DNA of 64,000 nt from an uncultured Alphaproteobacteria bacterium. Its GTDB lineage: Bacteria; Pseudomonadota; Alphaproteobacteria; HIMB59; GCA-002718135. The stretch is taken from contig CACMKW010000001.1 of NCBI GenBank assembly GCA_902614395.1, forward strand, positions 156,489-220,488. Reading direction: 5' to 3'. Both the position numbers and the translations under genes were made by a program. The notes beneath the pieces were generated by a model. It was not told where the DNA came from. It saw nothing but the letters and a program-made list of their open reading frames with translations, and did not search any database. This document shows positions 30,326-39,189 of this stretch, piece after piece (the first letter of the stretch is position 1; each line of letters starts with the position of its first letter).

Positions 30326-30763
30326 ATGAAACACAATATTAAAAATAAAAAACTCAACAAAACTTCTTCTCATAGAAAGGCAATGTTTATGAATATGTCT
30401 AATGCACTAATTAAGCATGAGCAGATAACTACTACTTTAGCAAAAGCTAAAGAGCTGAGGAGATTTGTTGAGAAAATTGTTACTTTAGGAAAAAAAGGTG
30501 ATTTAATCTCTCGAAGAAAAACTATTTCTATCCTTCAAGACAATAAAATGACTAAAAAAGTTTTTGATGTCTTAGCTGATAGATACAAAAATAGATCTGG
30601 TGGTTACACTCGAATTATTAAATTGGGTAATAGATTTGGTGATAATGCACCTACAGCAGTTATTGAGTTAGTAGACCGAGACGAAAACGCAAAAGGTATT
30701 GATAGTGGTCCTGTTTTAGAAAAAAAATCTACTGAAGAATTAGAAGAACAACCCCAAGCTTAA
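30326..30763 (+). CDS. rplQ: 50S ribosomal protein L17
   Basis: 145 residues. Core [20 protein letters not shown] and [18 protein letters not shown], then a short acidic C-terminal tail (about 25 residues) typical of alphaproteobacteria. Last gene of the translation block; the downstream gap holds a TATAAT-type promoter, not an obvious terminator. Confidence 0.96.
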   Translation: MKHNIKNKKLNKTSSHRKAMFMNMSNALIKHEQITTTLAKAKELRRFVEKIVTLGKKGDLISRRKTISILQDNKMTKKVFDVLADRYKNRSGGYTRIIKLGNRFGDNAPTAVIELVDRDENAKGIDSGPVLEKKSTEELEEQPQA

Positions 30764-30799
30764 ATATAATTTTAACTGATATTTTATTTACTTTTTATG

Positions 30800-30805
30800 T
30801 ATAAT
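30800..30805 (+). promoter_or_regulatory. Candidate -10 element for rluC
   Basis: A consensus TATAAT in the 79-nt gap after rplQ, 37 nt before the rluC start. The best -35 (CTGATA, 18 nt upstream) is weak, so only the -10 is well supported. Confidence 0.35.
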
Positions 30806-30842
30806 ATCTGCTTATTAGCAAAATTATTAGATCAGTTTTCAT

Positions 30843-31757
30843 TTGATTAAAAACATAAAAATCTTAAATAATTTTAACCAAAGATTAGATAAATATCTTA
30901 GGCTTAAATATTCGTCTCTGACGCAAGGGTTTATAGAAAAAAATATTAGAAAAAAAAATATTTTAATAAATAACAACAGTACCAAAGCAAACTATCTTGT
31001 TAAGCTGAATGATGAACTTAAAATATTAAATTTTCATGAAAAGCTTTATAAAAATAAGATAATTTTCAAAAAAAATATAAAAATATCTAAAGAAATTCTT
31101 ACAAAATTTAAAAGATCGATAATATTTGAAAACAATGATTTTATTGTTTTAAATAAATGGTCACAAATAGCAACTCAAGGCGGAAGTAAAATACAAACTT
31201 CAATAGATCATATAATCACAAATATTAATTTACAATATAGATTAGTGCATCGACTAGACAAAGAAACATCAGGACTTCTTTTAATTGCTAAAAATCTTGA
31301 TTACGCAAAAAAACTATCTTATCTTTTTAAACAAAAAGAAATTATTAAATATTATATTGCTTTATGTGAAGGAAATCCTAAAAATGTTTTTTCTCAAGTG
31401 CAATTAGAAATAAAAAATAAAAAACTTAAAATTGAAAATACTTTAACCAACTATAAACTAGTAAATAAAAATAGAGGAATTTCTTCAATTTTATTTAATC
31501 CTCAAACTGGTAAAACTCATCAACTTAGAATAGTATCTAAAAATCTTGGGTGTCCAATAGTTGGTGATAACAAATATAATATTAATTCAAAGTATTCAAA
31601 GGAAAATTTGATGTTACATGCATTTGCTTTAAAATTTCAAATAAATACTCAGAAGTTTGAATTTATTTCAAAATTGCCAGATTATTTTCTGAACTTTATA
31701 AAAAAAAATAATCTAAAAATTAGTAAAGATTTAAAAGAGCTTTTAAATATTTTTTAA
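30843..31757 (+). CDS. rluC: RluA-family 23S rRNA pseudouridine synthase (RluC/RluD type)
   Basis: 304 residues. An N-terminal S4 RNA-binding domain (RLDKYLRLKYSSLTQGFIE, residues ~13-60) precedes the catalytic domain. Catalytic motif HRLDKETSGLLLIAKN contains the nucleophilic aspartate, and GKTHQLRIVSKNLGCPIVGD (split) is the second family motif. Start is TTG 30843; no ATG or GTG in frame nearby and no strong ribosome binding site. Expected to modify uridines of 23S rRNA; RluC is favoured over RluD by the S4 arrangement but not proven. The 3' end overlaps lipB, transcribed towards it, by 15 nt. Confidence 0.82.
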   Translation: MIKNIKILNNFNQRLDKYLRLKYSSLTQGFIEKNIRKKNILINNNSTKANYLVKLNDELKILNFHEKLYKNKIIFKKNIKISKEILTKFKRSIIFENNDFIVLNKWSQIATQGGSKIQTSIDHIITNINLQYRLVHRLDKETSGLLLIAKNLDYAKKLSYLFKQKEIIKYYIALCEGNPKNVFSQVQLEIKNKKLKIENTLTNYKLVNKNRGISSILFNPQTGKTHQLRIVSKNLGCPIVGDNKYNINSKYSKENLMLHAFALKFQINTQKFEFISKLPDYFLNFIKKNNLKISKDLKELLNIF

Positions 31758-32390
31758 TTTTTCTATAAAAATTTTTACAAATTCATTATCAAATTCAGAC
31801 TGTTCTAATTTTATGCCTAATTCTTCCATTGAAGTATTTTGATACTCTTTTAAACCACAGGAATGAATATAATTGTAATATTTAAGATCAGGATTAATAT
31901 TAAAACTTAATCCATGGTATGTAATCCATTTTTTAATTCGTAGTCCAATTGCACCAATTTTTTTTTCTTTATCGAATGAAATGTTGTTATTTTTAGTTAC
32001 CCAAATACCTACCCTATCCTTAAAAGCTTGCGCTTCAATATTATAGTTTGCTAAAAAGGAAATAAGAGAATTTTCAATTATGGTAATAAATTTTCTAATA
32101 TCTTTATTTTTATTATTTAAATTCAACATAAAATAAACAATTCTTTGACCAGGACCATGATATGTTGTTTTACCTCCACGACTGGATTTTATAACTTCAA
32201 TAACATTCGAATTTAAAATCTCATCTTTTGATGCACTTGTTCCTTGAGTAAAAATATGGTTATGGTTTAAAAACCACAATAATTCTTTCGATTTGTTATT
32301 AATTATATCAAGAACTCTGGATTCCATGTACATCACCGCTTCTTCATAATCTATTTCATTATTAGATATTTTAATTTCAATCTTTTTCAT
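31743..32390 (-). CDS. lipB: Octanoyltransferase LipB
   Basis: 215 residues. Transfers octanoyl from ACP to the lipoyl domains of 2-oxoacid dehydrogenases and GcvH. Motifs SSRGGKTTYHGPGQRIVY, KKIGAIGLRIKKWITYHG with the catalytic lysine, and HSCGL with the catalytic cysteine. Normal length. It is convergent with rluC and overlaps it by 15 nt. The ATG at 32390 has no clear ribosome binding site. Confidence 0.94.
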   Translation of the reverse strand: MKKIEIKISNNEIDYEEAVMYMESRVLDIINNKSKELLWFLNHNHIFTQGTSASKDEILNSNVIEVIKSSRGGKTTYHGPGQRIVYFMLNLNNKNKDIRKFITIIENSLISFLANYNIEAQAFKDRVGIWVTKNNNISFDKEKKIGAIGLRIKKWITYHGLSFNINPDLKYYNYIHSCGLKEYQNTSMEELGIKLEQSEFDNEFVKIFIEKLKNI

Positions 32391-32448
32391 CTGTATTTAA
32401 CTTTATTGATAGTTAATATCCTATCTGATATTTAATTCTACTATATAT

Positions 32449-32535
32449 GCGGCTGTGGCGGAATTGGTATACGCGCAGCGTTGAGGTCGCTGTGGGATTT
32501 ATCCTGTGGAAGTTCAAGTCTTCTCAGCCGCACCA
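32449..32535 (+). tRNA. tRNA-Leu (anticodon GAG)
   Basis: 87-nt class II tRNA with long variable arm. Acceptor stem GCGGCTG/CAGCCGC, anticodon stem CAGCG/CGCTG, loop TTGAGGT (GAG, reads CUC/CUU), T loop TTCAAGT and encoded CCA. The mgtE start codon is only 6 nt after the CCA. Confidence 0.95.
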
Positions 32536-32541
32536 ATTTGT

Positions 32542-33909
32542 ATGGAAGAAATTATTATAAAAAAAGATCAGGATTCTTCATCTAAATCTGTTGAATTAGT
32601 ATCTGATTATTTAGAAAATTATAAATATGATAATGTTTTATCTTATTTAAAAGATATCCATAACGCTGATATTGCAGACATTCTTCAAAACTTAGATCCA
32701 GTTTTACGACTAAGTCTTTTGAATATAATTGATAGAGATTTTGATCCTGAAATATTAACTTATTTAAATGATAGTGTAAGAGAAGAAATAATAGAAACTT
32801 TGGATATAAAACAATTAGCTAATAATGCTAAAAGTTTAGATACTGATGATGCTGTCGATTTAGCAGAGGATTTAGAAGAAAAAGATCAAACTATATTCTT
32901 AGAAAATTTAGATAAAGAAGAACGCACATTGGTTGAAGAAGGATTAAAGTATCCTGAAGATTCTGCTGGAAGATTAATGCAAAGACAATTTGTTGCCGTA
33001 AATCAATCATGGAATGTTGGTCAAGCAATTGATTATTTGAGAAATAATAAAACGAAACTACCTGAAGATTTCTATGACATTTATTTAATTAATAATAACC
33101 AAGAAGCAAAAGGGGTTGTTCCATTAGGAAGGTTAATGGGTTCAAAAAGAGAAGTAGAATTAAATTCAATAACAAATAAAGAATTAAGATTAATTGATGT
33201 AAATACAGATCAGGAAGATGTAGCCTTATTATTTAATAAATACGGATTAGTTAGTGCTCCTGTTATCAATAATCGAAAAAAAATTATTGGATCTATTACA
33301 GTTGATGATGTTGTTGAAGTTATTGAAGAAGAAAGAGAGGAAGATATTTTAAAACTTGGAGGTGTTGATCATACAGATTTATATGAATCAGTTATTTCTA
33401 CAACAAAATCAAGAATTTCGTGGTTAATTGTAAATTTAATGACAGCTGTAGTAGCTTCAATAGTTATAGGTTTGTTTGAAGCTGCTATAGAAAAAGTAGT
33501 AGCTTTAGCAATTTTAATGCCAATTGTAGCCTCTATGGGCGCTAATGCTGGTACTCAAACTTTAACAGTTGCAGTAAGAGCTATTGCTGTGAAAGAACTT
33601 ACAACTGGTAATGCGATAAAAATAATAACCAAGGAAACTCTAATTGGTGGAATAAATGGTATCATATTCGCTATCATAATATCTTTAATTTCTATTTATT
33701 GGTTTGATAATTTGCTTTTGGGTTTAATAATTGGTCTTGCTATGATTTTAAACTTACTAATCGCTGGTTTTTCAGGAATTGTAATACCACTAGTTTTAGA
33801 TAAACTTAAAATTGATCCTGCTTTAGCATCTGCAGTAATTTTGACTACAATAACAGATGTATTTGGCTTTCTTTCTTTTCTTGGATTAGCAACTTTATTT
33901 TTAATTTGA
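32542..33909 (+). CDS. mgtE: Magnesium transporter MgtE
   Basis: 455 residues from ATG 32542. A frame open from 32506 runs through the tRNA-Leu and is not used. Order: N-terminal MgtE helical domain (~25-125), two CBS domains acting as Mg2+ sensor (~130-255), plug helix, then five membrane helices from about residue 285. The selectivity motif GANAGTQT and the TM5 aspartate in TTITDVFGF are kept. The mRNA would have a 6-nt leader after tRNA 3' processing, and no ribosome binding site fits in it. gshA follows 23 nt later. Confidence 0.93.
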   Translation: MEEIIIKKDQDSSSKSVELVSDYLENYKYDNVLSYLKDIHNADIADILQNLDPVLRLSLLNIIDRDFDPEILTYLNDSVREEIIETLDIKQLANNAKSLDTDDAVDLAEDLEEKDQTIFLENLDKEERTLVEEGLKYPEDSAGRLMQRQFVAVNQSWNVGQAIDYLRNNKTKLPEDFYDIYLINNNQEAKGVVPLGRLMGSKREVELNSITNKELRLIDVNTDQEDVALLFNKYGLVSAPVINNRKKIIGSITVDDVVEVIEEEREEDILKLGGVDHTDLYESVISTTKSRISWLIVNLMTAVVASIVIGLFEAAIEKVVALAILMPIVASMGANAGTQTLTVAVRAIAVKELTTGNAIKIITKETLIGGINGIIFAIIISLISIYWFDNLLLGLIIGLAMILNLLIAGFSGIVIPLVLDKLKIDPALASAVILTTITDVFGFLSFLGLATLFLI

Positions 33910-33932
33910 TCTGAGCTATTTAAGTTAAATCA

Positions 33933-35273
33933 ATGCTTAAAAAAAATGATCTGATAGATTACTTTTATAAAGGAATCAAAAATAAGAATGATTTACGCAT
34001 AGGAGTAGAACACGAGAAATTTGTTCTAAAAAAAGACAGTTTACATCAATTGTCTTATGAAGAACCCAATGGCATAAAAGATATTCTTTTAAAATTTGTA
34101 AATAAGGGATGGAAAGCAAAGTATGATGATAAAAATACTACAATAATTGCGCTAGAAAGATTTGGTGAAAGTATAACTTTAGAACCAGGTGGTCAGATCG
34201 AATTATCTGGAGCACAATTAAAAAATATCCATCAAACCTGTACTGAAACTAATAGACATTTAAAAGAATTAAAAGATATTGGTGAAGAATTTGGCTTTAT
34301 ATTATTAGGATTAGGTGTTGAGCCAAGTTTATCTCTTGATGAATTTCCTTGGATGCCAAAACAAAGATATTCAATAATGAAAAAATATATGCCCAAAGTT
34401 GGTACTCTGGGACATCACATGATGAAACGCACATGTACAAACCAAGTAAATTTGGATTATCATTCCGAAGAAGATATGATTGCTAAGTATAGATTAATGT
34501 TAAATCTTGAAGGTATAGCAACTGCAATATTTGCTAACTCACCTTTTGATCAAAAGCAAGTTTCTAAATATAAGAGTTTAAGATCTCATTTTTGGCATCA
34601 CACAGACAAAGATAGAACAGGTTTATTGCCATTTGTTTTTGATAAAGATTTTAATTTTGAAAAATATGCGGAGTATGCTCTAGATGTACCAATGTATTTT
34701 GTAATTAAAAATCATAAATATATAAATATGACCAATTATACTTTTAGAGATTTTATGAAAAATAATATTTCTAAAGATTTAAACATTGAACCTACTATAG
34801 AAGATTGGGTAAACCATTTATCAACTCTATTTCCTCAAGTTAGATTAAAGCAATTCCTAGAAATTCGTTCTATGGACGCATGTACATGGAATTTAATATG
34901 TTCTCAGCCTGCTTTTTGGATTGGTATTTTATACAATGATGAAGCTATTGATAAAACAAATGAAATTGTTGAAGGTTGGACCCAAAATGATAGAAATTTA
35001 ATAAATAATTTAGCCCCACTAGAAGGTTTACAAACAAAATTCAAAAATAGTGATCTTTTAGATATTGCTCAAAAATTGTTTGAAATTTCAAAATCAGGTT
35101 TAGATAAAAGAAATATTCTAGTAAAAAATGAAAAATATAACGAAACATTTTATCTAAAAGATTTAGAACAAAATCTATCAAATGGTCATTCACCAGCTGA
35201 TTTATTAATCAATAAATATAATGATAAATGGAAAAAAAATATTAAAAAAATATATGAGGAAGAAATTTTCTAA
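33933..35273 (+). CDS. gshA: Glutamate-cysteine ligase (class 3, plant/alphaproteobacterial type)
   Basis: 446 residues; first step of glutathione synthesis, ATP-dependent joining of glutamate and cysteine. Motifs RIGVEHEKFVL, ESITLEPGGQIELSGA, GLGVEPSLSLDEFPWMPKQRY (split) and HHMMKRTCTNQVNLDY (split) belong to the GCS2/plant-type family. It overlaps gshB by one base (TAATG), which supports the assignment. Complete. Confidence 0.94.
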   Translation: MLKKNDLIDYFYKGIKNKNDLRIGVEHEKFVLKKDSLHQLSYEEPNGIKDILLKFVNKGWKAKYDDKNTTIIALERFGESITLEPGGQIELSGAQLKNIHQTCTETNRHLKELKDIGEEFGFILLGLGVEPSLSLDEFPWMPKQRYSIMKKYMPKVGTLGHHMMKRTCTNQVNLDYHSEEDMIAKYRLMLNLEGIATAIFANSPFDQKQVSKYKSLRSHFWHHTDKDRTGLLPFVFDKDFNFEKYAEYALDVPMYFVIKNHKYINMTNYTFRDFMKNNISKDLNIEPTIEDWVNHLSTLFPQVRLKQFLEIRSMDACTWNLICSQPAFWIGILYNDEAIDKTNEIVEGWTQNDRNLINNLAPLEGLQTKFKNSDLLDIAQKLFEISKSGLDKRNILVKNEKYNETFYLKDLEQNLSNGHSPADLLINKYNDKWKKNIKKIYEEEIF

Positions 35274-36211
35274 TGAAAAAAAGTATAGCAATCCAAATGG
35301 ATAATATTGAAACGATTGATTATGAATTCGATACATCTTTTTTAATAGGTTATGAGGCACAAGAAAGAGGTTATGATATTTTTTATTACAATCCAAAAGA
35401 TTTATTCATAAAAGAAAATACTATTCGAGCATCTGGTTATTATTTAGAGCTACAGCTAGACGAAAAAAATTATTTTAATTTTATATCTAATAAAATAATT
35501 GTAAAATTGGAGGATTTTCAATTTGTCTTTTTAAGACAGGACCCTCCTTTTGATATGAATTATATTACATCGACTTATATTTTGGACTTACTTCCATCTT
35601 CAACAATTGTTGTAAATGATTCAACAGCAGTTAGAAATTCTACTGAAAAATTATTTACATTTAATTTTAAAGAATTTATGCCGCCCACTTTGGTAACAAA
35701 AGATTTAAAAATTATTGAAGAATTTTTAGATAAAGAAGAAGATATTATAACCAAACCACTTTATGGTAATGGAGGAGAGGGTATACATAGATTTGATAAA
35801 ACTAATTTCAATTCTAAAATATTAGAGGAATATTTATACTTGCCTATAATGGTACAAAAATTTATCAATGAGATAGAGCATGGTGACAGGAGAATTATTT
35901 TTTTTGATGGTGAATATTTTGGTTCAGTTGCCAGAATACCACAAGAAGGTAATTTAAAGGCAAATTTTCATGCTGGCGGTAAGGCAAGTAAAACTGACCT
36001 AGTTTATAGGGACCAAGAAATTATCAAAAATTTGGGACCAAAACTAAAAGAACATAATCTCTTTTTTGTTGGAATTGATATAATTGGAAATTATCTAACA
36101 GAAATAAACGTAACTTCACCTACAGGATTGAAGCAAATTAATGCATTAAACAATGTAAAATTAGAGAAAGATTTTTGGGATAAGCTTGAAGCAAAATATA
36201 AATTAGTTTAA
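35273..36211 (+). CDS. gshB: Glutathione synthetase
   Basis: 312 residues; ATP-grasp enzyme adding glycine to gamma-glutamylcysteine. FLRQDPPFDMNYI, the flexible loop KPLYGNGGEGI, HGDRRIIFFDGEYFGSVAR (split) and GIDIIGNYLTEINVTSPTG are the family landmarks. Translationally coupled with gshA. Glutathione is also the partner for formaldehyde detoxification, which sarcosine oxidase would require; that link is inference. Confidence 0.96.
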   Translation: MKKSIAIQMDNIETIDYEFDTSFLIGYEAQERGYDIFYYNPKDLFIKENTIRASGYYLELQLDEKNYFNFISNKIIVKLEDFQFVFLRQDPPFDMNYITSTYILDLLPSSTIVVNDSTAVRNSTEKLFTFNFKEFMPPTLVTKDLKIIEEFLDKEEDIITKPLYGNGGEGIHRFDKTNFNSKILEEYLYLPIMVQKFINEIEHGDRRIIFFDGEYFGSVARIPQEGNLKANFHAGGKASKTDLVYRDQEIIKNLGPKLKEHNLFFVGIDIIGNYLTEINVTSPTGLKQINALNNVKLEKDFWDKLEAKYKLV

Positions 36212-36234
36212 TTATAATTTTTAAAGGAAAACAT

Positions 36235-36801
36235 ATGCACGAAAATAGAATTTTAATACACAAACTAAAAAATTTTGAAAATATAAATTCAAATTTTCTT
36301 ATAATAACATTAATGTTATTTGGTTCAATTTTATTAGCGATTTCCGCTAAAGTTCAAGTACCATTTTGGCCAGTGCCAATGACAATGCAGACGTTTGTCA
36401 TATTCTTAATAGGAATGACATATAGTGTAAGATTATCTTTTGCTACAGTTGCTTTTTACCTTTTTCAAGGAGCTATAGGACTTCCTGTTTTTGCAGCCGG
36501 TGGCGGAGTTGCTTATTTAGTTGGACCAACAGCAGGATATCTTTATGGTATGTTATTTGCATCTATCGTTATAAGTTATTTAGCAAATTTAGGTTTCAGC
36601 AAAACATATTTTAAAGCTACAGTATCTCTACTAATTGGTTCTGCTATTATATTTTCATTTGGCATCATCTATCTTGGTTATATCATTGGTTTCGAAAAAG
36701 CAGTAGCTGCTGGTCTTTTACCATTTATTCCAAGTGAATTGTTTAAAATTGCATTGGCAGTTGCATTGATCCCAACTTTACACAAAATTATTACAAAATA
36801 A
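36235..36801 (+). CDS. bioY: Biotin transporter BioY (ECF S component)
   Basis: 188 residues with about six membrane segments. BioY signature VPFWPVPMTMQTFVIFLIG at residues ~41-60 and QGAIGLPVFAAGGGVAYLVGPTAGYL (split). No bioM/bioN energising genes adjacent, so it would work alone or with a distant ECF module. AAGGAAA ribosome binding site. Suggests biotin scavenging, common in streamlined marine bacteria. Confidence 0.92.
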   Translation: MHENRILIHKLKNFENINSNFLIITLMLFGSILLAISAKVQVPFWPVPMTMQTFVIFLIGMTYSVRLSFATVAFYLFQGAIGLPVFAAGGGVAYLVGPTAGYLYGMLFASIVISYLANLGFSKTYFKATVSLLIGSAIIFSFGIIYLGYIIGFEKAVAAGLLPFIPSELFKIALAVALIPTLHKIITK

Positions 36802-36807
36802 TAATTA

Positions 36808-37698
36808 ATGAAAATAGGTATTGATGTAGGCGGTACCAAAACTGAGGGTATTCTATTAGATCCAAATGGAACTGAAGTAGATAGAAAAAGAATTAATACT
36901 GAAAAAAATTATGATGGAACAATTAATGGAATAGTCTCCATTATAAATCATTTTGAAGATAAGCATGGCAAAGCAGAATCTGTTGGTATGGGAATGCCAG
37001 GGGCCATATCAAATGATACAGCTTTAATTAAAAATGCTAATTCTATATGGTTAAATGGAAAACCATTTAAGCAAGATTTGGATAAAATTCTTAATAGAAA
37101 TATTAATATAGAAAATGATGCTAATTGTTTCACACTGTCTGAAGCAGTAGATGGAGCAGGAAAAGGTTATCAAGTTGTTTTTGGAGTAATCATCGGAACA
37201 GGTGTTGGTGGTGGTATTAGCATTGATCAAAAAGTTATAAGAGGGCGAAATAGTATAAGCGGGGAATGGGGCCATATAGTACTACCAGGTAGAACTGAAG
37301 AAGAAAAAAAATATGTAAAAAAATGTTATTGTGGGAAAAATGGTTGTTTAGAAACTTACATATCTGGCCCAGGATTTTCATCGGCTTATAACTTGCGTTT
37401 CAATAAAAATTATAATTCACATCAGATATTAGAGGGTTTTATTAATAATGAAGAAAATAGTATTTTTGCATTAAATCAATACATTGATCATTTAGCTAGA
37501 GGTTTATCTGTTGTATGTAATATCCTTGATCCAGATGTAATAGTTTTGGGTGGTGGTATGTCCAACATAGATTTTATTTATGAAAATATAAATGATACTT
37601 TAAAAAAATATGTTTTTACTGATACGCTAGAAACTAAAGTTGTTAAAAATGTTTATGGGGATTCAAGTGGTGTAAGGGGAGCTGCTTGGCTCTCTTAA
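36808..37698 (+). CDS. ROK-family sugar kinase (fructokinase/mannokinase-like)
   Basis: 296 residues. ATP-phosphate loop DVGGTKTEG (6-14), catalytic ENDANCF, GTGVGGGISI and the ROK signature GEWGHIVLP with zinc ligands CYCGKNGCLETYISG. Likely phosphorylates a hexose such as fructose, mannose or N-acetylglucosamine; substrate cannot be read from sequence. Starts 6 nt after bioY and ends convergent with the gabD-type gene, overlapping it by 4 nt. Confidence 0.85.
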   Translation: MKIGIDVGGTKTEGILLDPNGTEVDRKRINTEKNYDGTINGIVSIINHFEDKHGKAESVGMGMPGAISNDTALIKNANSIWLNGKPFKQDLDKILNRNINIENDANCFTLSEAVDGAGKGYQVVFGVIIGTGVGGGISIDQKVIRGRNSISGEWGHIVLPGRTEEEKKYVKKCYCGKNGCLETYISGPGFSSAYNLRFNKNYNSHQILEGFINNEENSIFALNQYIDHLARGLSVVCNILDPDVIVLGGGMSNIDFIYENINDTLKKYVFTDTLETKVVKNVYGDSSGVRGAAWLS

Positions 37699-39146
37699 AT
37701 ACCGCCCATTGAAATATATTTTATAGTTAAATAATCATCAAGGCCATATCGAGAACCTTCTCTTCCCATTCCTGATTCTTTTACACCCCCAAAAGGAACT
37801 TCTGCAATTGTTGGTAGTCCATTATTAATAGATACAATGCCATATTCAAGTGCTTCGGCAACTCTCCAAATTCTTCCTATGTCTCTTGAATAGAAATATG
37901 AAGCTAATCCATAAGGAGTATCATTAGCCATTTTAATCACTTCATCATCACTGGAAAATTTATAAAGAGGAGCAACAGGTCCAAATGTTTCTTCAAAAGT
38001 TATTTTTGCCTTTGTAGATACATTAGAGAGAACAGTTGGTTGATAGAAATTACCACCAAGCGAATGCACATCTCCACCAATTGCTATTTTAGCTCCTGTA
38101 TTAACTGCGTCTTGTACATGATCAACTACTTTTTCTAAAGAGGATTGATCAATTAAAGGACCAGATGTAATTCCGTCTTCAAGTCCATTGCCTACTGTTA
38201 TTTTACTGACTTCATTTGTAAATTTTTCCAGGAATTCATCATAAATATTTTCATGCACAAATATTCTATTTGAACAAATACATGTTTGACCACTATTTCT
38301 AAATTTACTTTGAAGAGCTCCTGCAACAGCTTCATCCATATTTGCATCATCAAAAACAATAAATGGTGCGTGACCACCAAGTTCCATAGAAACTTTTTTT
38401 ACTGTTGAGGCACTTTGCTCTAAAAGTATTTTTCCAACCTCCGTAGATCCAGTAAAAGAAATTTTTCTAACAATAGGATTGCTTGTTAGTTCTTTACCAA
38501 TTTCACTTGCTGATCCAGTTATTACATTAAATACACCATCTGGAAAACCAGCTTCCTTAGCAAGTACTGCTAAAGCTAATGCTGAATAGGGTGTTTGGCT
38601 TGCTGGTTTAACAACAGTAGTACAACCAACTGCTAGAGCGGCTGCACATTTTCTTGTTATCATTGAATTTGGAAAATTCCATGGAGTTATTGCTCCAACA
38701 ACACCAACAGGTTGTTTAATTATTACAATTCTTTTTCCTGGTCTTGGATCAGGAACTATATCACCATACACTCTTTTTGCTTCTTCAGCATAGAATTCAA
38801 TATATGAAGCACCCATTAGTATTTCACCTTTTGCTTCAGCCAGAGGTTTACCTTGCTCAATAGTCATTATTTTAGCTAAATCATCTGCATTTTCTGTGAT
38901 GAGTTCTCCCCACTTTTTTAGAATCATTGATCTTTCTTTCGCAGTAGTCTCTTTCCAAGTTTGGAAAGCAGTATTCGCATCTTCTATAGCTTTTTTAGTT
39001 TCTGAAACTGAGCATTTTGGGACGTTGCCAATAATTTCAAGAGAAGCTGGATTATTAACCTCAAGAGTTTCACCTGAAGAACTTTCAACCCATTCCCCAT
39101 TTATAAAACATTTTTGTTTAAAGAGTGATTTGTTATTTAATTCCAT
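37695..39146 (-). CDS. gabD: Succinate-/aspartate-semialdehyde dehydrogenase (GabD/DoeC type)
   Basis: 483 residues, complete NAD(P)-dependent aldehyde dehydrogenase. Catalytic glutamate in MELGGHAPFIVF and nucleophile in GQTCICSNRI; PWNFPNSMITRK and FTGSTEVGK form the cofactor site. Highest resemblance is to GabD. In ectoine-degradation clusters a GabD-family protein (DoeC/Ssd) oxidises aspartate-semialdehyde, and this gene is divergent from a eut-like operon across only 43 nt, so DoeC is a serious alternative. The substrate needs biochemistry. Confidence 0.87.
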   Translation of the reverse strand: MELNNKSLFKQKCFINGEWVESSSGETLEVNNPASLEIIGNVPKCSVSETKKAIEDANTAFQTWKETTAKERSMILKKWGELITENADDLAKIMTIEQGKPLAEAKGEILMGASYIEFYAEEAKRVYGDIVPDPRPGKRIVIIKQPVGVVGAITPWNFPNSMITRKCAAALAVGCTTVVKPASQTPYSALALAVLAKEAGFPDGVFNVITGSASEIGKELTSNPIVRKISFTGSTEVGKILLEQSASTVKKVSMELGGHAPFIVFDDANMDEAVAGALQSKFRNSGQTCICSNRIFVHENIYDEFLEKFTNEVSKITVGNGLEDGITSGPLIDQSSLEKVVDHVQDAVNTGAKIAIGGDVHSLGGNFYQPTVLSNVSTKAKITFEETFGPVAPLYKFSSDDEVIKMANDTPYGLASYFYSRDIGRIWRVAEALEYGIVSINNGLPTIAEVPFGGVKESGMGREGSRYGLDDYLTIKYISMGGI

Positions 39147-39189
39147 ATGTTTTAATTATAATGCATAGTTTTAAATTAAGGAAAATATA
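39147..39189. promoter_or_regulatory. Divergent promoter region between gabD/doeC and the amidinotransferase operon
   Basis: Only 43 nt. It holds TATAAT at 39157-39162 on the plus strand, the flanking sequence is nearly self-complementary (AATTATAATGCAT), and AAGG lies before the ATG of the amidinotransferase. Any -35 for the operon would lie inside the first codons of the dehydrogenase gene. Shared control of both transcripts is plausible. Confidence 0.3.

Noticed and set aside
38896..39168. Plus-strand 90-codon frame antisense to the GabD/DoeC-type gene
   Set aside because: Covers conserved dehydrogenase sequence on the opposite strand and has no ribosome binding site or recognisable product.
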